DNA from: an uncultured Eubacteriales bacterium
GTDB lineage: Bacteria > Bacillota_I > Bacilli_A > RF39 > UBA660
Assembly (NCBI GenBank): GCA_900321795.1
Contig: ONXO01000026.1
Span: forward strand, 1 to 14,523
Reading direction: 5' to 3'
Length of the DNA stretch: 14,523 nt
Under the pieces are notes generated by a model. It searched no databases. It had not been told where the DNA came from and saw only the letters and a list, made by a program, of their open reading frames with translations. Position numbers and translations under genes: made by a program. Below are positions 7,067-13,530 of the stretch, one piece after another. Every line of letters begins with the position of its first letter. Position 1 is the stretch's first letter.

Positions 7067-7699
7067 TTATAAATCAAAATGTAGTTTTATTTTCTTTCCA
7101 TCAACTTCAATAAGTCCTTCGACCTTTAAATTACTTATTTCTCTGCTCATTGCACTTCTGTTTACTGCAAGGTAATCTGCTAGATCAGTAAATGAAAAGG
7201 GAAGATAAATAATTCTGGTATTAACCCCTTTTCTCATCATATTAAAATAAGCAAGTAATTTATCTCGTATAGTCTTATTTGTAAGGATAGCTATTCTGTC
7301 ATTACTTTGCCTTATTTTATCTTGATAAATATCAAGAAGATTTTTTATGAAGTGATTATAATAAACAGGCCTTTCTTCTTTACTTATAATTGTTTTATAA
7401 TCTAGAATGATTAATTCTGTGTCTTCTTTAGTTATAATAGAGTAGTCACTATCCATAATATTAGATATGCTAGGACCGAAGACTTGATTTTCTTCAATTT
7501 CTTCTATGATAGTCCTATTTCCATTAACATCTGTTTTTATAATTTGTACTAATCCATTTTCTACAATGCACAAAGCATCTTTGTCTTTAACACTTACGGA
7601 TATGTCTTTATCCTTTTTAAAATATATTTCGTGCCCTTCAAGAAAGTTTAAAAGTTTTACTTTTTCTTTTTCAGAAATATTTGCAAAAACATTGTTCAT
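7067..7699 (-). CDS. Crp/Fnr-family transcription regulator, candidate controller of nrdDG
   Basis: The 210-aa protein has an N-terminal cNMP-binding-type beta-roll (about 10-125), a dimer helix and a C-terminal winged helix-turn-helix (about 150-205). The HTH reads FTDLADYLAVNRSAMSRE (168 on). Compared with CRP and FNR, Arg181 and Arg186 keep the DNA-contact positions but the conserved Glu (CRP Glu181, FNR Glu209) is Ser182, so a non-standard half-site is expected. Only one Cys (44) is present, so an FNR-type Fe-S cluster is not possible; the signal is unknown. The start at 7699 has AGAGGTG 5 nt upstream and fits the promoter. A longer frame to 7804 would need a TTG start and would run through that promoter. 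It is divergent from nrdD, and the same palindrome lies on both promoters. Confidence 0.9.
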   Translation of the reverse strand: MNNVFANISEKEKVKLLNFLEGHEIYFKKDKDISVSVKDKDALCIVENGLVQIIKTDVNGNRTIIEEIEENQVFGPSISNIMDSDYSIITKEDTELIILDYKTIISKEERPVYYNHFIKNLLDIYQDKIRQSNDRIAILTNKTIRDKLLAYFNMMRKGVNTRIIYLPFSFTDLADYLAVNRSAMSREISNLKVEGLIEVDGKKIKLHFDL

Positions 7700-7717
7700 A
7701 ACTACACCTCTAGAAAT

Positions 7718-7746
7718 ATTATAGCAATAGCAAGTTAATGTTGCAA
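7718..7746 (-). promoter_or_regulatory. Promoter of the Crp/Fnr gene
   Basis: Minus strand: TTGCAA (7741-7746), 17-bp spacer, TATAAT (7718-7723) preceded by TGC, an extended -10. Transcription would start near 7711, 12 nt before the start codon. The -35 hexamer is itself the left centre of the palindromic operator described at 7739-7754. Confidence 0.75.
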
Positions 7747-7764
7747 GTGCGACATTAACTTGCT
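7729..7764. promoter_or_regulatory. 36-bp palindrome over the regulator promoter, probable auto-operator
   Basis: AGCAAGTTAATGT (7729-7741) and ACATTAACTTGCT (7752-7764) are perfect 13-bp arms around TGCAAGTGCG. The core, TGTTGCAAGTGCGACA (7739-7754), matches the nrdD-side site at 7933-7948 in 15 of 16 bases. It covers the -35 hexamer and part of the spacer of the regulator promoter, a position expected to block RNA polymerase. It lies upstream of the predicted transcript, so it should act as DNA, not as an RNA hairpin. Confidence 0.65.
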
Positions 7765-7778
7765 GCTGGTACAAAGTC

Positions 7779-7793
7779 TTGCACAATGTACAA
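7779..7793. promoter_or_regulatory. Imperfect 15-bp palindrome TTGCACAATGTACAA
   Basis: Reads TTG-n-ACA-n-TGT-n-CAA with dyad symmetry. It lies 25 bp beyond the auto-operator on the nrdD side and differs from it, so it may be the site of a second regulator or a weak site. Between here and 7932 I see only a 10-bp palindrome, CGTAATTACG (7862-7871), and no gene. Confidence 0.3.
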
Positions 7794-7932
7794 AAACTAT
7801 TCAAACACTTTACATATTTTGTTTTCCGTTCAATATAAATTACAAAACATCGTTTTTCTTCCGTAATTACGTTTTGCCTTTGTTGTGTTCGCTTTACATT
7901 AAAAAAACATTTTTATCAAAAAAAATATAAAA

Positions 7933-7948
7933 TGTTGCAAGTGCAACA
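7933..7948. promoter_or_regulatory. nrdD operator TGTTGCAAGTGCAACA, probable Crp/Fnr activator site
   Basis: A perfect palindrome with 7-bp arms TGTTGCA and TGCAACA around AG. Its centre (7940/7941) lies 41.5 bp before the predicted start at 7982, the usual place for class II activation by Crp/Fnr proteins. The same word, with one base changed, occupies the promoter of the divergent Crp/Fnr gene. Confidence 0.65.
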
Positions 7949-7969
7949 AACTTTATTAAAAAAGTGATG

Positions 7970-7975
7970 TATAAT
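7970..7975 (+). promoter_or_regulatory. nrdD operon promoter: consensus -10, no -35
   Basis: TATAAT (7970-7975) lies 25 nt before the start codon. The -35 window (7946-7953) has no hexamer resembling TTGACA and is partly taken up by the operator, as in activator-dependent promoters. The ribosome binding site AGGAGAGG (7987-7994) follows at once. Confidence 0.65.
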
Positions 7976-7999
7976 GAGGTCAGAGTAGGAGAGGTAAAA

Positions 8000-10189
8000 A
8001 TGAAAGTAATTAAAAGAGATGGACACATGGTAGATTGGAGTCCAGAAAAAATTGAACAAGCTATTTTAAAAGCAAATCAAGAGGTTGAAAATGATGACCA
8101 AGCAAGTGGTACTCAGATTAAAAATATAATTAAATATATAGAAGGATTAGGTAAAAAGAGAATACTTGTTGAAGATATTCAGGATATTATTGAAATGAAG
8201 TTAATGTCTATTGGAAAATATACTTTAGCTAAGAAGTATATAACTTATAGATATACTAGAGAATTAGTTAGAAGAAGTAATACTACTGACCGCGCTATTA
8301 AAGAGTTAATTGATGGTGAAAGTGAATACTGGAATACAGAAAACTCTAATAAGAATGCTAAAATAGTTACAACACAAAGAGATTATTTGGCAGGTATAAC
8401 TTCAACAGATATAACAAGAAGATTTTTATTGCCTGAAGATATTGTAAGTGCTCATGATTCAGGTATCATACATTTCCATGATGCAGATTATTTTGCACAA
8501 AATGCACTTCATAACTGCGATTTAATTAACTTAGAAGACATGTTACAAAATGGAACTATCATAAATGGTGTGATGATAGAAAAACCACATAGATTTTTAA
8601 CAGCAATGACAGTAGCAACACAAATTATAACAGCTGTTGCATCAAGTCAATATGGAGGATGCACTGTATCACTTACTCATCTAGCACCTTTTGTTAGAGA
8701 CAGTTATAATAGATATTTAGAAAAATATAAAAAGAGAAAGCTTTCTAAAGAGGACTGCGAAAAGTTTGCTAAAGAAGATATTAAGAAAGAAATATCAGAT
8801 GGTGTTCAAACATTCCAATATCAAGTTAACTCAATGACTACAACAAATGGGCAAGCACCTTTTTTAAGCGTATGTATGTATTTAGGTGAAACAAATGAAT
8901 ATAAAGAAGAACTAGCTATGATTATTGAAGAAGTACTTCGTCAAAGAATACAAGGTATGAAAAATGAAAAAGGCGTTTATATTACACCAGCATTTCCTAA
9001 ATTGCTATATGTACTAGAAGAAGATAACATTAAAAAAGGTTCTAAATACTATTATTTAACTAAATTATCTGCAGAGTGTACTGCTAAAAGAATGGTTCCT
9101 GACTATATCAGTGAAAAAGTAATGAAAGAATTAAAGAAAAACGAATATGGAGAAGGTGAGTGCTATCCTTGTATGGGATGCCGTTCATTCCTTACACCTG
9201 ACAGAAGCATTTCTTTAGGTAATGTAGCTAAAGCCAAAAATTATGTTCCAGGTAAAGGCAAATACTATGGAAGATTTAATCAAGGTGTTGTTACTATTAA
9301 CCTTCCAGATGTTGCTTTATCATCAGATAAAGATATGGAGTTATTCTGGCAAATATTTGAAGACAGACTAGAACTTTGCCATAGAGCACTTCAAATTAGA
9401 CATAAACGTTTATCTAAAGCAACTAGTGATGTTGCGCCAATACTTTGGCAACATGGGGCTCTAGCTAGATTAGACAAAGGAGAAAGTATCCACGATTTAT
9501 TACACAATGGATATTCAACAATATCACTAGGATATGCAGGACTTTATGAATGTGTTAAATACATGACTGGGCATTCACATACTGATGGAGCTGAAGGAAG
9601 AGAATTTGCACTAGCTGTAATGCAAAAAATGAATGATAAATGTAAAGAATGGAAAGAAGCAGAAAATATAGATTATAGTGTATATGGAACACCTATCGAA
9701 TCTACAACGTATAAGTTTGCTAAAGGGCTTAAAGAAAGATTTGGAGTTATTAAAGGAATAACAGATAGAGATTATGTTACTAACTCATATCATGTGCCTG
9801 TATTTGAAGAAATAGATGCATTTGAAAAACTTGAAAAAGAAGCTGAGTTCCAAAGACTATCTCCAGGTGGTGCAATTTCTTATATAGAAACACCAAACCT
9901 TACAAACAATATAGATGCAGTTCTTGAAGTTATTAACTTTATATATGATCATATTATGTATGCAGAGTTAAATACTAAGAGTGACTACTGTCAAGAATGT
10001 GGATATGATGGAGAAATTTTACTAGACGAAAAACTTGAGTGGTATTGCCCTAATTGTGGAAACAGAGATCATGATAAACTAAATGTAGCTAGAAGAACAT
10101 GTGGATACATTGGAACTAATTTTTGGAATAAGGGAAGAACACAAGAAATAAAGGAAAGAGTTATTCATCTAGATAATAAGGAATGTTAA
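8000..10189 (+). CDS. nrdD: Anaerobic (class III) ribonucleoside-triphosphate reductase, catalytic subunit
   Basis: This enzyme reduces ribonucleoside triphosphates to dNTPs with a glycyl radical and works only without oxygen. It is 729 aa long. An N-terminal ATP-cone (about 2-90, beginning KVIKRDG) binds ATP/dATP for overall activity control. Catalytic cysteines are likely Cys173 (HNCDLINL) and Cys394 (PCMGCRSF), near Cys175 and Cys384 of the E. coli enzyme. The C-terminus has a zinc site (Cys664, 667, 683, 686) and the radical motif RRTCGYIG with Gly702. The start at 8000 is chosen for AGGAGAGG 5 nt upstream; the longer frame from 7964 would begin upstream of the -10 box. nrdG follows after 2 nt. 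The promoter geometry suggests control by the divergent Crp/Fnr protein. Confidence 0.97.
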   Translation: MKVIKRDGHMVDWSPEKIEQAILKANQEVENDDQASGTQIKNIIKYIEGLGKKRILVEDIQDIIEMKLMSIGKYTLAKKYITYRYTRELVRRSNTTDRAIKELIDGESEYWNTENSNKNAKIVTTQRDYLAGITSTDITRRFLLPEDIVSAHDSGIIHFHDADYFAQNALHNCDLINLEDMLQNGTIINGVMIEKPHRFLTAMTVATQIITAVASSQYGGCTVSLTHLAPFVRDSYNRYLEKYKKRKLSKEDCEKFAKEDIKKEISDGVQTFQYQVNSMTTTNGQAPFLSVCMYLGETNEYKEELAMIIEEVLRQRIQGMKNEKGVYITPAFPKLLYVLEEDNIKKGSKYYYLTKLSAECTAKRMVPDYISEKVMKELKKNEYGEGECYPCMGCRSFLTPDRSISLGNVAKAKNYVPGKGKYYGRFNQGVVTINLPDVALSSDKDMELFWQIFEDRLELCHRALQIRHKRLSKATSDVAPILWQHGALARLDKGESIHDLLHNGYSTISLGYAGLYECVKYMTGHSHTDGAEGREFALAVMQKMNDKCKEWKEAENIDYSVYGTPIESTTYKFAKGLKERFGVIKGITDRDYVTNSYHVPVFEEIDAFEKLEKEAEFQRLSPGGAISYIETPNLTNNIDAVLEVINFIYDHIMYAELNTKSDYCQECGYDGEILLDEKLEWYCPNCGNRDHDKLNVARRTCGYIGTNFWNKGRTQEIKERVIHLDNKEC

Positions 10190-10191
10190 CC

Positions 10192-10707
10192 ATGAGATAC
10201 AATACTATAAGGAAAACGGATATCTCAAATGGACCAGGGGTAAGGGTATCTGTTTTCATGCAAGGTTGTGCATTTCATTGCTTCAATTGTTTTAATCCAA
10301 ATACATGGGATTTTAACGGAGGAAAAGACTTTACAGATGAAGTGATAGAAAGAGTACTAGAGCTTGCCGCTCCTGATTACATAAGAGGTTTGTCTGTTTT
10401 GGGTGGTGAGCCTATGCACCCATTAAATATAGAAGGAACAACACGTCTAATAAAAGCTTTTAGAGCAGCATATCCAAAAAAAGACATATGGGTATGGAGT
10501 GGCTTCTTATTTGATAGAGATCTGTTTGATAAGGAAGTAATGACGTGCATTGATGTTTTAGTAGATGGTCAGTATAAGGATGAACTTCACGATTTTCGCC
10601 TAGAGTGGAGAGGCTCATCTAATCAAAGAGTAATTGATGTACCTGCTTCTCTAAGAGAAGGAAAAGTGGTATCATATTTAGTAGAAGAAAGGGCAAAAAC
10701 AAGATGA
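10192..10707 (+). CDS. nrdG: Anaerobic ribonucleotide reductase activase (radical SAM)
   Basis: This 171-aa activase uses a [4Fe-4S] cluster and S-adenosylmethionine to draw a hydrogen atom from Gly702 of NrdD. The cluster-binding CX3CX2C motif is Cys26, Cys30 and Cys33 (QGCAFHCFNC), preceded by the family block SNGPGVRVSVF; GGEP near residue 73 is the SAM amino-group motif. The ATG at 10192 is preferred over the in-frame ATG at 10183 because AAGGA (10178-10182) would touch the earlier codon but sits 9 nt before this one. It ends in TGA, overlapping the next gene by 4 nt (ATGA), so the two are translationally coupled. Confidence 0.96.
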   Translation: MRYNTIRKTDISNGPGVRVSVFMQGCAFHCFNCFNPNTWDFNGGKDFTDEVIERVLELAAPDYIRGLSVLGGEPMHPLNIEGTTRLIKAFRAAYPKKDIWVWSGFLFDRDLFDKEVMTCIDVLVDGQYKDELHDFRLEWRGSSNQRVIDVPASLREGKVVSYLVEERAKTR

Positions 10708-10949
10708 GAGAAATAGAAGTAAAGAAAATATATAGACATTTTAAAGGAGATTTGTATTTAGTAGAAGATGTGGCTACTCATTCGGAAACAAAAGAATTAT
10801 ATGTAGTTTATCGTGCTCTTTATGGAGATAATAAGCTATATATAAGGCCACTAGAGATGTTTTTAAGTGAAGTTGATCATATCAAGTATCCTGATGTAAC
10901 GCAAAAATACAGATTTGAAGTTCAAAATATAAAAAGTTTGGTGAAATAA
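10704..10949 (+). CDS. DUF1653 family small protein
   Basis: An 81-aa protein with the whole DUF1653 pattern: YRHFKGDLYLVEDVATHSET at 10-29, then LYVVYRALYGDNKLYIRPLEMF. The family has no assigned biochemical function. The predicted fold is small and mostly beta, without membrane segments or cysteines. It overlaps nrdG by 4 nt and directly abuts dut, so it is made together with deoxynucleotide enzymes. This position suggests, but does not prove, a role in nucleotide metabolism or its control. Confidence 0.85.
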   Translation: MREIEVKKIYRHFKGDLYLVEDVATHSETKELYVVYRALYGDNKLYIRPLEMFLSEVDHIKYPDVTQKYRFEVQNIKSLVK

Positions 10950-11417
10950 ATGAGACAAAGAGGTTTTGAAATAGCTAAAGGCTATGAAGATAAAGATATT
11001 AATTTACCTGTTAGAAAAACTAAATATGCAGCTGGATATGATTTTGAAGCAGCAGAAGACACAATAGTTCCTGTATTCACTCCTGGAACTAACCCTACAC
11101 TTATAAAAACTGGCATAAAAGCATATATGTTAGATGATGAGATGTTATGTCTTTATAATAGAAGTTCTAATCCAAAAAAGAAAGGTTTAGTTCTAGCTAA
11201 TAGTGTTGGTATAATTGATAAAGATTATTATGGTAATCCAGATAATGATGGACACATAATGTTTGCTTTTTACAATTTTAAAAGTGAAGACATTTTAATC
11301 AAAAAAGGCGAATGTATCGGTCAAGGTATATTTGAAAAATATCTATTAGCTGATGAAGATATTGCAAGTGGTGATAGAACTGGTGGATTTGGTTCAACGG
11401 ATAAACAGATGGATTAA
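10950..11417 (+). CDS. dut: dUTP diphosphatase (trimeric dUTPase family)
   Basis: It hydrolyses dUTP to dUMP and pyrophosphate, which keeps uracil out of DNA and supplies the thymidylate precursor. The 155-aa sequence has all five motifs in order: AAGYDFEA (1), YNRSSNPKKKG (2), GIIDKDYYGNP (3), GECIGQGIF (4) and the C-terminal RTGGFGST arm (5). Motif 2 has YNRSS in place of the more common GRSS, and motif 3 is followed by a short insert (DNDGH). The ATG follows the DUF1653 stop directly, with GGTGA as a plausible ribosome binding site. As the last gene of the nrdD operon it complements dNTP synthesis. Confidence 0.95.
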   Translation: MRQRGFEIAKGYEDKDINLPVRKTKYAAGYDFEAAEDTIVPVFTPGTNPTLIKTGIKAYMLDDEMLCLYNRSSNPKKKGLVLANSVGIIDKDYYGNPDNDGHIMFAFYNFKSEDILIKKGECIGQGIFEKYLLADEDIASGDRTGGFGSTDKQMD

Positions 11418-11449
11418 AAGAAAAACAAAGAAATAAAAAGCGAAACTAA

Positions 11450-11521
11450 AAAGAAGAGCAATTAACTACTTTTGAAAGAAAAGGTTTTTCAGCTGTAGAA
11501 TGGGGCGGAGTCACATATTAG
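11450..11521 (+). pseudogene. Possible C-terminal scrap of a decayed gene
   Basis: After dut, 23 codons between a TAA (11447-11449) and a TAG (11519-11521) translate to a protein-like tail with ERKGFSAVEWGG. The composition (Trp-Gly-Gly, Phe, Val) is unlike chance translation of AT-rich intergenic DNA, and no start codon or ribosome binding site leads into it. I cannot name the parent family. It may be the 3' remnant of a gene that once followed dut. The rest of the 11418-11573 gap holds only an A-rich stretch and the terminator. Confidence 0.35.
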
Positions 11522-11543
11522 AAATAAAAGATTATTAATAAAT

Positions 11544-11570
11544 AAAACTTGTGAGTATTCACAAGTTTTT
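11544..11570. terminator. Bidirectional terminator between dut operon and nucleoside hydrolase gene
   Basis: AAAACTTGTGA (11544-11554) and TCACAAGTTTT (11559-11569) form a perfect 11-bp stem with loop GTAT. The plus strand ends in TTTTT and the minus strand in TTTTATTTATT. It serves both convergent units. Confidence 0.88.
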
Positions 11571-11573
11571 GAC

Positions 11574-12455
11574 TTACATAAATGTTTTCATAAATAAATT
11601 TCTGAATTTTTCTATGTTGAAATCTGTTGAGACATAAATATTTGAGTTTTCAGTTAATATAATATCTGTATAATTACCATTAACACTTATTTTACAAGGC
11701 TTAAATGTAACTATACTTTCATCAATGACGGCTGCCATGGTTGTTGGGTCTGGAGTAGAAAGCCCAATAATATGATTATGCTCTTTTGTAAACTCTATAT
11801 ATTTTTGTGCTATCATATATGCAAACTTAGATATGGTTTTATTTGTTGTTGTCAATTTTTCTATATCATCGATTTTAATAAATGACTTAACACCAATTTC
11901 ATGTGTAACGCACTTTATTTTTTTAAAGGGAGAAGAAAATACTATATTAGCAGATACAGGATCTACTCTTATATTAAACTCTTCATATTTGCTTGTAGCA
12001 TAAGGATCATAACTAGTTCCCATAATGACCACTTCAGCTATTTTAGAGGCTATATAAGGCCTTTTTTTTAATGCATTAGCTAGGTTAGTCAATGGTCCTA
12101 AACATATTATAGTTAAATCGTTACCAAGTTCTTCAGCTTTGCTAATAATAAAATCTTCAGCATTCATTTTTTCCATAGGCATATCGCTTATAACGGGAAA
12201 AAAAGTATTGCCTAGTCCATCATTACCATGTGCAAAAGCAGCATAAGAATTAGCTTTGTTAGTGCTACTTCCTTCATACATTTTAATATTGCTATTTAAT
12301 ACTTTTTGAATTACTTTTAAATTATTTTTAGACTTTTCTTTTTCTATATTTCCTGTTGCTAAAGTAAAACCAATTATATCTAAGTGATTTAAGTATCCCA
12401 TCATAATTGCCAAAGCATCATCTATTCCGGGATCAGTATCAATTATATATTTCAT
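11574..12455 (-). CDS. Nucleoside hydrolase (IunH/Rih family)
   Basis: Members of this calcium-dependent family split nucleosides into base and ribose for salvage. The 293-aa protein opens with the signature DTDPGIDDA (Asp6, Asp8, Asp12 and Asp13, calcium and ribose binding). Further matches are FAHGNDGLGN, the LGPLTNLA segment, VVIMGTS and EFNIRVDPVSANIVF. In the C-terminal block, where many members have His-Asp, this one has Pro235-Asp236 (STPDPTT): the calcium-binding Asp is kept and the leaving-group His is absent, so substrate range may differ. The start at 12455 follows a strong GGAGG 5 nt upstream; an upstream ATG at 12476 lies before the predicted transcription start. The gene is alone in its unit. 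Confidence 0.9.
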   Translation of the reverse strand: MKYIIDTDPGIDDALAIMMGYLNHLDIIGFTLATGNIEKEKSKNNLKVIQKVLNSNIKMYEGSSTNKANSYAAFAHGNDGLGNTFFPVISDMPMEKMNAEDFIISKAEELGNDLTIICLGPLTNLANALKKRPYIASKIAEVVIMGTSYDPYATSKYEEFNIRVDPVSANIVFSSPFKKIKCVTHEIGVKSFIKIDDIEKLTTTNKTISKFAYMIAQKYIEFTKEHNHIIGLSTPDPTTMAAVIDESIVTFKPCKISVNGNYTDIILTENSNIYVSTDFNIEKFRNLFMKTFM

Positions 12456-12478
12456 AAATCCTCCATATCTATACACTA

Positions 12479-12508
12479 ATTATATTATAAAATTTAGTTT
12501 TTTTACAA
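12479..12508 (-). promoter_or_regulatory. Promoter of the nucleoside hydrolase gene
   Basis: Minus strand: TTGTAA (12503-12508), 18-bp spacer, TATAAT (12479-12484). A start near 12472 gives a 16-nt leader containing GGAGG. An overlapping TATAAT at 12484-12489 is less well spaced. Confidence 0.6.
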
Positions 12509-12537
12509 TTATAATTTATTATTAATGTAAACTATTC

Positions 12538-12566
12538 TTGACTAATAAAGTATAATTTTGTATAAT
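12538..12566 (+). promoter_or_regulatory. Promoter of the AbrB-ABC exporter operon
   Basis: TTGACT (12538-12543), 17-bp spacer, TATAAT (12561-12566): near-consensus. Transcription would start near 12573, just before the 20-bp palindrome. Confidence 0.85.
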
Positions 12567-12576
12567 TAGGTAGTAA

Positions 12577-12596
12577 AAGTATGATTAATCATACTT
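12577..12596. promoter_or_regulatory. Perfect 20-bp palindrome AAGTATGATTAATCATACTT, probable operator
   Basis: It has 10-bp arms and no spacer, so it cannot form a stable RNA hairpin and is best read as a protein-binding site. It sits at about +5 to +24, between the promoter and the AAAGGAGG ribosome binding site of the AbrB-type gene. Binding there would block early transcription; the AbrB-type product is the obvious candidate. Confidence 0.7.
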
Positions 12597-12608
12597 AAAG
12601 GAGGCTTA

Positions 12609-12806
12609 ATGAAAGATAAATATGTAGGTATAGCAAAAGTTGGAGAAAAAGGTCAAATTGTTATTCCAAAAGAAGCTAGAGATATGTTTGATATTAAACC
12701 TGGTAATACTGTTGTAGTACTATGTGATAAAAAGAAAGGTATGGCTATTATTAAATCTGAAGTATTAGAGGATACTATGGAAAAGATAATACCCGGGGTA
12801 AAATAA
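12609..12806 (+). CDS. AbrB/MazE/SpoVT-type DNA-binding regulator
   Basis: A 65-aa protein that is almost entirely one swapped-hairpin AbrB domain: IAKVGEKGQIVIPKEARDMF at 8-27, then KPGNTVVVL. Such proteins bind DNA as dimers or tetramers. There is no room for the second domain of full-length AbrB or SpoVT. AAAGGAGG lies 4 nt before the ATG, and the ATPase gene starts 1 nt after the stop. Small regulators of this kind often head exporter operons and control them; no toxin gene follows, so a MazE-type antitoxin role is unlikely. The palindrome just upstream points to autoregulation. Confidence 0.9.
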   Translation: MKDKYVGIAKVGEKGQIVIPKEARDMFDIKPGNTVVVLCDKKKGMAIIKSEVLEDTMEKIIPGVK

Positions 12807-12807
12807 T

Positions 12808-13530
12808 ATGTATTCAATAGAAACAAAGAAATTAACGAAAAAATTTAAAGATAAAACTGCAGTAAATGGAATTAATTTACAAATAAATGAAGGCGAATTA
12901 TTTGCATTACTAGGTACTAATGGTGCAGGGAAAACCACAACAATTAAAATGTTGACAGGATTAATCATGCCAACATCGGGAGAGATATTAATAAATAATA
13001 TGAATATTCAAAAGGACACAATTAAAATCAAGAACATACTAAATATTTCGCCACAAGAAACAGCTATTGCTCCTAATTTATCCGTTAAAGAAAATTTAGA
13101 GTTTATGGCAGGAGTTTATCAAATTAAAGATAAAAAAAATAAAATTAGTGAATTGGTAGAATTATTCAAATTAGATGAAGTATTAGATAAAAAGGCAAAA
13201 ACATTATCTGGTGGATGGCAAAGGAAAGTGTCTATTGCAATTAGTTTAATTAATGATCCAAAAATCTTGTTTTTAGATGAACCAACACTAGGATTAGATG
13301 TAATTGCTAGAAAAGAACTATGGAATGTTATTAATAAGTTAAAGGGTAAAATTACGATTATATTAACCACTCATTATATGGAAGAAGCTGAACAATTATC
13401 AGATAGAATTGGTATTATGTCTAATGGAAATCTGGTAGATATTGGTACATCAAATGAACTTATCAAAAAAACTAATACAAAAAGCATAGAAGATGCCTTT
13501 GTTAAAATAGTTACTGGAGGTAATTTATAA
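12808..13530 (+). CDS. ABC transporter ATP-binding protein (ABC-2 exporter)
   Basis: The 240-aa nucleotide-binding subunit has Walker A GTNGAGKT (36-43), Q-loop Gln83, signature LSGGWQRK (133-140), Walker B LFLDEP with Asp157 and Glu158, and the H-loop His189 (TTHYMEEAEQLSDR), so all ATPase residues are present. The SGGWQRK form and TLGLD D-loop are typical of the DrrA/CcmA-like group that works with ABC-2 permeases for drug, lipid or peptide export. Its ribosome binding site is weak (GGGG about 8-10 nt upstream), which with the 1-nt gap suggests coupling to the AbrB-type gene. The permease start overlaps its stop (TAATG). Confidence 0.95.
   Translation: MYSIETKKLTKKFKDKTAVNGINLQINEGELFALLGTNGAGKTTTIKMLTGLIMPTSGEILINNMNIQKDTIKIKNILNISPQETAIAPNLSVKENLEFMAGVYQIKDKKNKISELVELFKLDEVLDKKAKTLSGGWQRKVSIAISLINDPKILFLDEPTLGLDVIARKELWNVINKLKGKITIILTTHYMEEAEQLSDRIGIMSNGNLVDIGTSNELIKKTNTKSIEDAFVKIVTGGNL

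Noticed and set aside
7700..7804. N-terminal extension of the Crp/Fnr protein with CxxC and CxC, suggestive of an FNR cluster
   Set aside because: It needs a TTG start without a ribosome binding site and would read through the -10, -35 and 36-bp palindrome. AGAGGTG before the ATG at 7699 is far better.
7700..7999. NrdR boxes upstream of nrdD
   Set aside because: No pair of ACACTATATATAGTGT-like boxes is present; the visible palindromes have a different word.
12609..12806. MazE-like antitoxin of a toxin-antitoxin pair
   Set aside because: The next genes are an ABC ATPase and permease, with no toxin reading frame; a transport-operon regulator fits better.
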